A DNA stretch of 64,000 nt from positions 310,001-374,000 of the forward strand of contig OW568879.1 in the NCBI GenBank assembly GCA_938743325.2, written 5' to 3'. Positions 17,989-26,109 of the stretch are shown one piece after another; within the stretch, counting starts at the first letter, position 1, and every line of letters begins with the position of its first letter. The notes below the pieces were generated by a model. It saw nothing but the letters and a program-made list of their open reading frames with translations, ran no database searches and was not told the origin of the DNA. Source of the DNA: Pycnococcus provasolii. Taxonomy: Eukaryota > Chlorophyta > Pseudoscourfieldiophyceae > Pseudoscourfieldiales > Pycnococcaceae. The translations under genes and the position numbers were made by a program.

Positions 17989-19233
17989 CTAGGGGCGACG
18001 GCGGCCTGTAGCACCGTCGATGTCACCGAGCTCCATGTTGCGAACTTCATCACCCGGCAGGCCATGCGTCTTCGGCACGAGGTCACCGGCTGCCGCGTGT
18101 TCCCACCATGGCGCAAGCAGACGATCGGCAATGAGCCGAAACCACGGTGAGATCTTCAGGCCATTCGCGTCGCCATCTTCGCAGGCATCCGCTTCCGCCA
18201 GCAGCTCTCTCAGCTCGTCCAGCGTGACGTTGCGAACAGCCTCAACCTCCTCTGGATTGGGACGAAGCGGGACCTCGCCACCTGACGCGTCCCCGCCGCC
18301 AAGAGCGTTTGCTCCCATGGCGCCACCTCGCGGCTTGCACAAGAAGAGGTAGTCCACCTCATGTTCTCCCCACGTGTCGTCAGATGGAGCGCGGTAGTAG
18401 ATGCGCCCAAGAAAAGCGAAGCTGCTGACAGGCACGTCTTCCGGCGCTATGCCAAGTTCGTGCTCAAGCTTTCTGCGTGCCGCGCGTATGCATCCCAGCA
18501 CCGTGCTTCCCACCTCCTCGTCGCCTGGCAGGCGCCAGCGCTTCGCCGCCTCCATCTCGTCGTCACCGTCGACTCGTGCGCCGCTCACCTCGTCAGGAAT
18601 CTGCCCGTGCAGCGGGTGAGAGCAGCACGTATTTGTCCAAGCGAGCGGGAACGTCACCTTGGACGACGCTCTCTGCTGCAGGACGAGTTTGTTATCGGTT
18701 GTGAGCAGGAAGACGGAGAAGGCGCGGTGCGGCTGCTTGCTGAACGAGTCGTGCGTGAGCGTGTGACTGTTGTACTTGTTGTCGTGTCCGACGAGTTTGT
18801 CGTTCGTGTCGACGAGTATGCACTCGTCCTTGTGCATGAGGTCGAGCTGCGACAGTCCTTCTGCGGACCACGTTTTCAGCGAACGCACGACGTTGTTGCT
18901 CCCCGAGGTTTGTTGCAAGAAACCGGGCGGGTTCCCACCACCGGGCGTAATTCCTGCCGCCGCTGGTGCTGCTGGCGATGGTGGTGACGACATCCCTTCC
19001 CCAGGAATCCCTGAAGCCATAATCGAAGACGAAGACGAAGACACCAGGAAACGGCTAGCCAATGAGCTGCTCCGATTTGACCAACGCTGATGCTGATGAG
19101 TCCTAGGTAACCTAGGAGAACGAAACCAAGAACCTACTGAACGAACCAAGAACCTGAATGATTTACCTGAACCTGCAAGACTACTACTACGGTTGGTGAA
19201 GTATACCTTATGAAAGGTGCCACCACCGCGCAT
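17989..19233 (-). CDS. IDI: Isopentenyl-diphosphate delta-isomerase, type I
   Basis: Interconverts IPP and DMAPP, the building blocks of carotenoids, chlorophyll side chains and sterols. Type I (Nudix-fold) signatures: HRAFSVFLL, LQQRASSKVTFPLAWTN, then TCCSHPL with the catalytic Cys, and GEHEVDYLF with the catalytic Glu. The C-terminal domain matches (TLDELRELL, ISPWFRLIADRLL). Starts: an ATG at 19020 (MASGIPGEG) gives 343 residues; the ATG at 19233 (MRGGGTFHKVYF) adds an Arg/Ser-rich, acid-free leader that could be a transit peptide; the frame is open to 19656 but that part translates a 39-bp minisatellite and is probably untranslated. I use 19233. An Ala/Gly-rich insert lies between VDYLF and the final helix. 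Function is sure, start is not. Confidence 0.9.
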   Translation of the reverse strand: MRGGGTFHKVYFTNRSSSLAGSGKSFRFLVRSVGSWFRSPRLPRTHQHQRWSNRSSSLASRFLVSSSSSSIMASGIPGEGMSSPPSPAAPAAAGITPGGGNPPGFLQQTSGSNNVVRSLKTWSAEGLSQLDLMHKDECILVDTNDKLVGHDNKYNSHTLTHDSFSKQPHRAFSVFLLTTDNKLVLQQRASSKVTFPLAWTNTCCSHPLHGQIPDEVSGARVDGDDEMEAAKRWRLPGDEEVGSTVLGCIRAARRKLEHELGIAPEDVPVSSFAFLGRIYYRAPSDDTWGEHEVDYLFLCKPRGGAMGANALGGGDASGGEVPLRPNPEEVEAVRNVTLDELRELLAEADACEDGDANGLKISPWFRLIADRLLAPWWEHAAAGDLVPKTHGLPGDEVRNMELGDIDGATGRRRP

Positions 19234-19444
19234 CCAAGGTATCCTGAGGGAGATCGATCGCAAGCAAGCCAATGATCGACAAAACCGCCGGGGGAGGGGG
19301 AGGCGGAAAGAACAGGCGGAAAGATAGGGTTTGGGGGCGCGCCACCGGACCCTGTTATTTAGGTGTTGGGGAGAAAGCTTTGATTTTACCCCCCCCCCCC
19401 CCCCCCCCGGGCCCCGGGATACCTCTTCCCTCACTCCCTCGTAC

Positions 19445-19570
19445 GGGGATCCCCCTCTTGAACGGCCCTCTCCGCAGTCCAGGGGGGATCCCCCTCTTGA
19501 ACGGCCCTCTCCGCACTCTAGGGGGGATCCCCCTCTTGAACGGCCCTCTCCGCACTCCAGGGGAGATACC
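19445..19570. repeat. 39-bp minisatellite, about three copies
   Basis: The unit begins GGGGATCCCCCTCTTGAACG and recurs every 39 bp (the A of GGATCC lies at 19449, 19488 and 19527, and a degenerate copy at 19566). Because 39 is divisible by three it reads as a 13-residue repeat (RGGSPLECGEGRS) on the minus strand, in frame with IPP isomerase. Each unit carries a GGGGATCCCC palindrome. Confidence 0.9.
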
Positions 19571-19714
19571 CTCTTGACCGGATGAGCTTTTGAGTCGTAG
19601 TATCCCCTAGGTAGTTTGGAGTCGTGCAACTGAGTCGTGCACAAGTCAAGTGACACCTTATCAAAACCGGAGAATCAAATGAGTGCGTGCGGTCGAGACT
19701 CGAGAGTTAGCATG

Positions 19715-19731
19715 TCACGTGATTCACGTGA
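19715..19731. promoter_or_regulatory. Tandem TCACGTGA boxes (G-box/E-box pair)
   Basis: Two perfect TCACGTGA palindromes at 19715-19722 and 19724-19731, nine bases apart. CACGTG is bound by bHLH and bZIP factors and is typical of light-regulated plant promoters. They lie upstream of IPP isomerase. Occupancy is not shown by sequence. Confidence 0.45.
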
Positions 19732-20889
19732 TCATCAGCAATGAAGATCTAAGAAAATTCTAGAAAATTATGTTCAAAACAGAGGGGAAAAGAATTGACT
19801 GCCCAAATCCCGTGTATACAACCAAAACGCATATGGGATTTTTTTCCGGAGAATGATACAAGCCAAAAAGTAGGAGAAGAAACCTCTGGGACTCAAACTG
19901 TCTGAGGGAAAATCAGATATGAAACGTGAGGAAAAAAACTCTCAAAAAACCAGAAAGACGCAAAAAGACGGAAAAATTGGAAAAATTGGAAAAATTGGAA
20001 GTTTTTGACAGTTTCAGAAGACAAAAACATGCGGCAAGGGAACAGGCGCAAGTGCGAAACAAAATGTCGACAAGTGCGTCGAATCGGTCGAAATTCAGAC
20101 AACGCGTTTCCGAAATTCCTCGCTCGCATGTGCACGTTTGGCGGCACGTTTGTGCACGTTTGGAGGCTTGTCGGAGGGTGTCCGTACCGATATGCGACTT
20201 GTGAGACGCTTTTGGTCCCTTGGGGAAGGTATAGGGACGCAGCAAAACCATCGGCCGCAGGAGAGTGAGGAAAAAGGCCGGTTTGCGAGGTCGAAGATGC
20301 TGCGAGAAGGCCTTGAAGGACGAGAGGTGTCCCGCAAAGGGGAGGGGAGGGCAGGCCGGCGACGCGTAGAAAACTGGAGTGCTTTTCCGTGGCACGCCAT
20401 TCCTTGTTTTCCATCACACATCCTGCCTCAGTGTCATCTTGTGTGTCTCTTGTGTTGGTTTTACCGTAGTAGCACTATCTATACTTCGGAGACACTTTTA
20501 AGGGCTTTATCACGGCGACGCATAAGCTTATCTTGTATAAGTTAGTTAAGGCTCGGCTCGTTATCGTTAAGCTTGCTTAAGGGGTTGTCTCGCTCCTTTT
20601 TTTCTTTCAAAAAAATAAGGAGGCTCCTGTGAAGCTTTCAACCTTCGGCTTTGTCTTTTAAGGCTTACCTTGCGTGCGTGTTCACCTGCTCGTGCTCCTT
20701 GAAAGAGTGAGTGCTGCCTCTTTCAGAGTGCTCCCAAAAAACAAAAAACAAAGTGGAGTTTTTCAAGTTGTGTCAGGCAAGATAGGCAGATAAGTCTAAC
20801 GCTGTTAAGTCAGATAACCAGCGCAAAAAAACTGAACTTCCCCTTTTTTTCCTGAAGCTTCAGCAAAAAAATAAAATAGTAGTAATACG

Positions 20890-21507
20890 ATGGTTGCACC
20901 GCTCAACGAGGAGTTTGCGGCCACGAAAGACGACGTGGGCATCGCGATGATCAAGCTCCTTATCAGGCAAAGGTGGTGCTTAAGCTCGTCGACGAAGGTG
21001 GAGCTCACCCGCGATGGCAAAACCACGGAGTGGTTTTGCATACCCGAGGCATGGAACCTGCTAAACACAGGTCACGCGAAGCTCATCTCGCTCCCCCTCG
21101 ACTGCAACAAGATCGACGACCAAGGTGCCCAAAAGCTCGCCGCATGTCTCAAGAAGAAGAACGGTGCGCTGAAGAGGCTCATTCTCGACGGCAACCTCAT
21201 CGGAGACGAGGGCGCCTGTGCACTCGCCGCTGCAATTAAGAAGGGGCGTTGCGCGCTCAAGGCACTCGACCTAGACGGCAACCAAGTTGGTGACGACGGT
21301 GCCAAGGCGCTGGCGGAGGCTCTGAGTAGCCCGAAAGTTGCGCTCGAACAGTTATATCTCGGCAACAACTGCATCGGCGACGATGGCGCGGTCGCCTTCG
21401 CCAAAGCTCTGCAGACTGGCAAGTGCGGCCACCTCAAGAATCTGGAGCTGTGCGGCAACCGCGTCGGCGACCACGGCGCGAAGGTGCTCGCGCAGGTGGC
21501 GTATTAA
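20890..21507 (+). CDS. Small leucine-rich repeat protein, ribonuclease-inhibitor type
   Basis: A 205-residue protein. An N-terminal stretch of about 70 residues is followed by four to five RI-type LRRs of 28-29 residues: KLISLPLDCNKIDDQGAQKL, LKRLILDGNLIGDEGACALA, LKALDLDGNQVGDDGAKALA, LEQLYLGNNCIGDDGAVAFA, LKNLELCGNRVGDHGAKVLA. Such repeats form a curved protein-binding scaffold. No catalytic domain is attached, so a role as an adaptor is the only inference. The start at 20890 is the first ATG. The repeats are regular and unbroken, so the gene looks intact. Confidence 0.85.
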   Translation: MVAPLNEEFAATKDDVGIAMIKLLIRQRWCLSSSTKVELTRDGKTTEWFCIPEAWNLLNTGHAKLISLPLDCNKIDDQGAQKLAACLKKKNGALKRLILDGNLIGDEGACALAAAIKKGRCALKALDLDGNQVGDDGAKALAEALSSPKVALEQLYLGNNCIGDDGAVAFAKALQTGKCGHLKNLELCGNRVGDHGAKVLAQVAY

Positions 21508-21822
21508 CTCACATAACCAATCACCCATGCTCACAACAAGCTGTATTTTTCACTTCTAAGTCAACCCATTAATTCTAACTACCTAATTATATGCATCAAG
21601 TAGACGAGGCTTATTTCTATTTCTATTTCTACAAATGAAATAAGGGAGTTTATTTTGTATTTATTCAAATTTAATCCAAATTCAATCCATTTTATATTAA
21701 GCTTACTGGTATATATATGTATACACACACGTAAATCACCTGACATCAAGGCACTTCACTTCACGAGACACAGACAATAGACTGACAGACGCGGCGACTC
21801 GGTTGAGGTGGCGCTCAGGCAC
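21508..21822. other. Convergent 3' spacer, AT-rich
   Basis: About 315 bp between the stops of the LRR and sialyltransferase genes. It contains TTTCTATTTCTATTTCTA and TATATATATGTATACACACAC repeats. No gene seen. Confidence 0.5.
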
Positions 21823-23156
21823 TCAGTCAGGGCCGAACAAGTCCACGAAGCCTTCGCGTTTCAGGTCCTTGTACAGACGCACCTCGCCGCGGAAGGGGTG
21901 CACCTTCTCGCGTCCCTTCTTCGGACGCTCCCAGTCGTAGTAGTGAGGGCGAGAATTGCGCGAGAAGTACGTGTTGTACGCGAAACCGTACACCTTCACG
22001 GAGGCGCAGCTACGAAGCGCAAGCACGATGCCGACGAGACCGCTGCTCGGCTTTTCGCCCTTTCTCTGCACCCAGTCATGCACGTGGCAGAGAAATTCCG
22101 GGTCAGCCATGACGTATGGCCCAAGGCTCATCGACCGGTTGTACGACGCACGAACGTAGTCGCGGATGACGTCCCAAGTGCGAACTGTGAAGATTGTGGT
22201 CTCGTCCGGGCTGCGAGACGACGGCGAGCCAGATCTACGCGGATCGCTCTTCGTGAATCGCGCGTCGACGGTGTTGACGATGCGAAAGCTCGTGCGCCAT
22301 CCGACGAACTGCTCGAAACCTTCTGTCACCGCGTTGTTGAAGCGAATCACAACCTCAGCTGCATCGATGTCTGGCCCATATTGCGTCTCGAGAAGACTCC
22401 CAGAGTTCCCAACCACGGCGCACGTCTTGAAGACGTGCGGGCGGCCAGCCGCGTCCAGATTCGGCGCGCCTGATCTTCTCATCATTCGCTCGTCGAGAGC
22501 AAACGGATCGCCGTGAGGGAGCACGTCGCTGAGGTGCGTCACCTGGCGCAGCTCGCCGTATCGCTTAAACTTCACGACGTGCGTTCCTCCGCACGTGAAC
22601 CACTCGCGACTTCGAAGTGCACGCCGCGTCAAGACAATTGGCACCGTCGCATTCAGGAGCTCGGTTGCGAACTGGTTGAAAGGCTTTGGCTTTGGGCGAA
22701 ATTCGTCCAACTCGCCGTCCTCGCCCTCACCATCGCCGTCTGCGTCGCGGCCGTCGTTGTCACTGTCGATGTCGCCACCCTCGCCGTCAACCTCGCCACC
22801 CTCGCCATCGGAGAAGCGTGTGATACCGCCTTCCGTCGACGACTCGTCGTCTGAGCCTCTTTCGTCGTCTTCCCTGCTCGTTACCGCTCTATCGTCGAAG
22901 CTCGTGGCTTGACTGGCACCGAGTCCTAGACGGTTTCGTATTCTTCCCATGCGCGCCCTGATGTGCCCCGGGTGCCGCGTCTCCAGGTCTTGCACACGTG
23001 TGAGCAGAGTGAACAGGCTTGTGGTGAAACATAGCGCGAATACAACGTATGCCACCAATCTGTCGTCGTTGTCGTCGTCGTCGTCGTTTGTTGTTGTTGT
23101 GTGTGGGTTTAACTTTGCCGTGAGTACCTTGCAGCTCACCCACCGTCCCTCAACAT
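21823..23156 (-). CDS. Sialyltransferase-like glycosyltransferase (GT29)
   Basis: A type II Golgi-type enzyme. Sialylmotif L: CAVVGNSGSLLETQYGP...VVIRFNNA; sialylmotif S: PSSGLVGIVLALRSCASVKV; the VS-type motif HYYDWE follows. A membrane helix (LVAYVVFALCFTTSLF) lies near the N terminus, followed by an acidic Asp/Gly-rich stem. GT29 enzymes transfer sialic acid from CMP-donors; in plants and algae the donor may be a related sugar such as Kdo. The open frame has no ATG before the helix (it begins with GTG at 23139). A two-exon model fits exactly: exon 1 at 23156-23140 (MLRDG plus two bases), an 80-bp GTGAGC...CAG intron (23139-23060), exon 2 at 23059-21823, total 417 residues. The family is sure; the first exon is inference. 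Confidence 0.85.
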
Positions 23157-24516
23157 CCAGTTGTCATCTCAAACAACACAACGCACCTCGGCAACGACAT
23201 ATGTGAAAGCTCTCTCTGTCTCTCTCACTCTCCGAAAGCCGCTGTGAGACTTCCTGACACCTCTTTACGAAGAAGGCCCACCGCAGCCTACACCTACTCC
23301 AAAGCCTTAAGCCAGAGCTCTTGGCGAGTCAGCCAGTCAGCCAGTCAGCCAGTGGCCACTCAGACGACGACAGTTAACCCTGGAGTCAACACTGACGGCC
23401 TGGCCTGGCTGTTGTTGACGACGACGCACGATGATCCGAGTTTTGTCAAACGTGCCAATCCTCCTCCTCCGAGCTGCGAGCTCCTCCGCAGATGTACGAA
23501 ACTAACGAAAGATGGGCACGGGACGAACGAGCTGCTTACTGGAATGGGAGCGGCGGAGACTTGAGAGGAAAGGAATGATTCAAGGAAGGGATCCCAACAC
23601 CTGATCCCAACGCACATCCAGTACACATACACACGATCACGACGTGGTTGACCACCTTGCACAACGCTTGCTTGTATCGTAAAAACTTTTTACCGTGTAA
23701 CCGTGCTGGCCATCAATAGATCAATTCCTCAAAATGATCCATTCCAATCAAGCAATCAGCTGATCAGTCAGCGTGAACCCTTTGACTGACATTATTACCT
23801 TATTACCTTGCACACCGTAACCCTTGCACTGGCGATGCATCGTCCACGACGAGCGCCGACCTAATAGGCCGCGATATGGTACGGTAAAATGACTCTGGTG
23901 ACTACCTTTAAGGTGCCTTTACGAGAGTCACGGACTTGATTCGCACTTCGTTCCACACGGTCAAGCCGTAAGAATACTGTAAAGGTGTCGCTTTGGAAAG
24001 AACGGAGGTACGACTACCACCTGGCGAGTGCCTTTTTTCATTTCATTTTTTCAAAGGACAGCTGGGACCAACCACCTTGACCACGTCGATCTTGACGATC
24101 TGAGTTGGGAATTATCAAATCAACGGCATCTCCCTCCTCGCGAGTCGCGAGTCGCGACTTGCCACTGTCACTGATAGGGACAGGTGCTAGAGGTACGATT
24201 AGTACAGTAAGCAGGGTTGCGGCGTTATTTCGGTGTGGTTTGGGCGCGCCGATCTCCTGATCTCCTGGTCTCCCATCTCTTCCACCTCGTGGGTCCATCA
24301 AGCGCTCGTACTTGAGGCTCAAGGCGTCAAGAATAATGTGGCGGAATCATACGTACACTTACCTGTAGGTTCCATGGATTTGTGAGATTGATGTATCGTA
24401 GATTTCCAAAAATAGAATAAAAATGTGTAGTTACAAATCACAAAAGGCCAGTCGTAGGCCTGCCGCCTACGACTGGGATCGAGGCGTCTCTTGCTTGATA
24501 CGTTCACGTCTGTATT
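23157..24516. other. Intergenic stretch of about 1.36 kb, no gene recognised
   Basis: Between the sialyltransferase and WD40 genes. It contains GTCAGCCA tandem words (about 23329-23353), several ACCTT/AAGGT words, and a hairpin near its end (listed separately). Frames present are short and featureless. Confidence 0.45.
24448..24476 (-). other. Perfect 12-bp stem-loop in the 3' flank of the WD40 gene
   Basis: CCAGTCGTAGGC at 24448-24459 pairs exactly with 24465-24476 around a 5-base loop. It begins about 40 bases after the WD40 stop codon in the sense direction, so it would sit in the 3' UTR. It may affect mRNA end formation or stability, or be chance. Confidence 0.7.
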
Positions 24517-25797
24517 TCAAAGCACGTCCGCGACATTCACGTTGAGCGCGCACACGCCCTCCGCAAGACCGAGAGCGACGACGCTATCATCCTCGGCGAA
24601 CGACATGCCATGCACGGTGTCGCGCGCGTCATAAGATGCCTTAACGCGACCGGTGGACAAATCGAATATGCGGAAACGGCGACCTCCACCGGCACCCACG
24701 TGAAGTCGGCCCGACTTCTGAGTTAGGTGACGAGCGAAAGATGCGCAGTAAACGCGACCAAGCTCTGCACGTCCAGAAGGGACAAACTCGAACGCGTGCA
24801 GCGCCTCATCGGAGGTACCGCGCACGTCGTACACCTGCAGCTGCCGACACGTTCGCCAGCTTGCGGCAAGAACGTATGGACCGCTCACATCCACAGCGTC
24901 GCCACACACGTACGCGCCGATGGCTGTAAATGTTGGCTTGCCTGACCGCGTGTCCCAGACGCGCAGGGTGTTGTCCCAACCGGCTGACGCTATGACGTTC
25001 GCATCTTCGGGAGAAAACCGCACAGCGTTGATTCGGTTCGTGTGGCCGAACGTGAGTGCGCTCTTCTGCTTGAGCGTGCTCTCGTCGAGGAGACGCACGC
25101 ACGCGTCCTCGCATCCGAGCGCAAGTTGACCTCCCGAGGCGTCGATGTCCAAGCTGTACGCCGCGGTGCCGAGGCCGGTGGACGTGGATTTGAGCCTTCG
25201 CTCGGACGTGGCGTGGTATGCGTGCAAGGACGCGTCGGAGTAGCACGCGTACACGACGTGGTTCGCGGCACCGGGAGCTGGCGGTCGATATCTGAGGTCG
25301 AGGCACGCCGCGCCATCAGTACCCGCATCCAAGCTCGGCTGTGTGAATATGCAAGTTCCTGTGTTGGAGTCGAACGTGCGCACCGCGCCGTCGAAACATG
25401 CCGCCGTCGCGTGCGGCGCCCCATATGCGAGCCTGACGTTCGTCACGCCCTTCTGCTTTGGTAACTCCTTGTGAAATCGGCACTTCAGCTCCACGCAGTC
25501 CGTGTCGTCTGGCTGCGTCCCCGCCTCCGCCTCCGGTGCGGGCGGCGCCGCGGAAGCCGCGAGTGCGACTCGTTCCCGTTCCGACATCCCTCCTAGTTTC
25601 CCAAACCTCCACGCGTTGTCTAATGGGTTTGGTGGTTGATTGGGATCCATCAAGTCACCAGGTAGAATCACATCATTGGATTCACCATCAAGAGGATCTC
25701 CAAGGCCTCCTCTTGATGGTGATGGTGATGCTGAGGAGTCATCGTCATCGTCATCAGAGGAGGAGGAGGCGTACGTCGGCGTAGCGGTGAAGAACAT
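24517..25797 (-). CDS. WD40-repeat protein
   Basis: A 426-residue beta-propeller protein from the ATG at 25797 (MFFTATPTYASS). An acidic, Ser-rich N terminus of about 100 residues precedes the propeller. Visible blades: VRLAYGAPHATAACFDGAVRTFD, VVYACYSDASLHAYH, LALGCEDACVRLLD, NRINAVRFSPEDANVIASAGWDNTLRVWD, PYVLAASWRTCRQLQVYD, LHVGAGGGRRFRIFD. Repeat style recalls BUB3/RAE1-like propellers, but no diagnostic motif settles it. The frame is open to an in-frame ATG at 25989; the extra 64 codons have low third-position GC and look untranslated. It is transcribed away from the ABC-class ATPase gene with a TTAGGG-bearing promoter between. Confidence 0.85.
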   Translation of the reverse strand: MFFTATPTYASSSSDDDDDDSSASPSPSRGGLGDPLDGESNDVILPGDLMDPNQPPNPLDNAWRFGKLGGMSERERVALAASAAPPAPEAEAGTQPDDTDCVELKCRFHKELPKQKGVTNVRLAYGAPHATAACFDGAVRTFDSNTGTCIFTQPSLDAGTDGAACLDLRYRPPAPGAANHVVYACYSDASLHAYHATSERRLKSTSTGLGTAAYSLDIDASGGQLALGCEDACVRLLDESTLKQKSALTFGHTNRINAVRFSPEDANVIASAGWDNTLRVWDTRSGKPTFTAIGAYVCGDAVDVSGPYVLAASWRTCRQLQVYDVRGTSDEALHAFEFVPSGRAELGRVYCASFARHLTQKSGRLHVGAGGGRRFRIFDLSTGRVKASYDARDTVHGMSFAEDDSVVALGLAEGVCALNVNVADVL

Positions 25798-26013
25798 TGA
25801 GCAAGGGAGTTTGAAATTGAGCTGCGGCCGCGGGGAGGGAGCACTGAGCAAGGGGGTTATTAGTGCCCCCCCCTTGCACCGAGGCCTTGGAGGCCCATCA
25901 ATCCCCCCCTTGCCCATCACATCACCTTGCACTACCCTACATATTTTAACAAGCTCAAGCTTGGGTTCCATCAAAGCTCGCCTCATCATTTTATAAAATC
26001 AAGAGCTTGTTGT

Positions 26014-26051
26014 GTTAGGGTTTTCAGTTAGGGTTAGGGTTAGGATTAGGG
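26014..26051. promoter_or_regulatory. TTAGGG array in a divergent promoter (WD40 / ABC-ATPase)
   Basis: GTTAGGG at 26014-26020 and TTAGGGTTAGGGTTAGG continuing as ATTAGGG at 26028-26051. It lies 59 bp upstream of the ATG at 26110 on the plus strand and about 217 bp from the WD40 ATG at 25797 on the minus strand. Confidence 0.6.
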
Positions 26052-26109
26052 TCCTTTTCGTTTTTCTCCTTTCGAGGGAATTATCTGGTAGATTTAAGAT
26101 TTGGATCCG

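Larger units (their letters stand above)
19234..20889. other. Intergenic stretch with minisatellite, C20 run and E-boxes, no clear gene
   Basis: This spacer of about 1.65 kb lies between IPP isomerase and a small LRR gene. It holds a C20 run (19389-19408), 39-bp tandem repeats, a pair of TCACGTGA boxes, a GGAAAAATT tandem (about 19972-20002) and repeated GTGCACGTTTGG words near 20130-20165. A frame at 19893-20417 (minus) has no domain and runs through the tandem repeats, so it is not called. Confidence 0.5.

Noticed and set aside
19893-20417. Frame of 174 codons on the minus strand
   Set aside because: It reads through a 10-bp tandem repeat (Phe-Gln runs), has no domain, and two other frames of the same region are equally open.
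25798-25989. In-frame extension of the WD40 protein to an upstream ATG at 25989
   Set aside because: The extra 64 codons have low third-position GC and contain a C-run translation; they look like 5' UTR, though not excluded.
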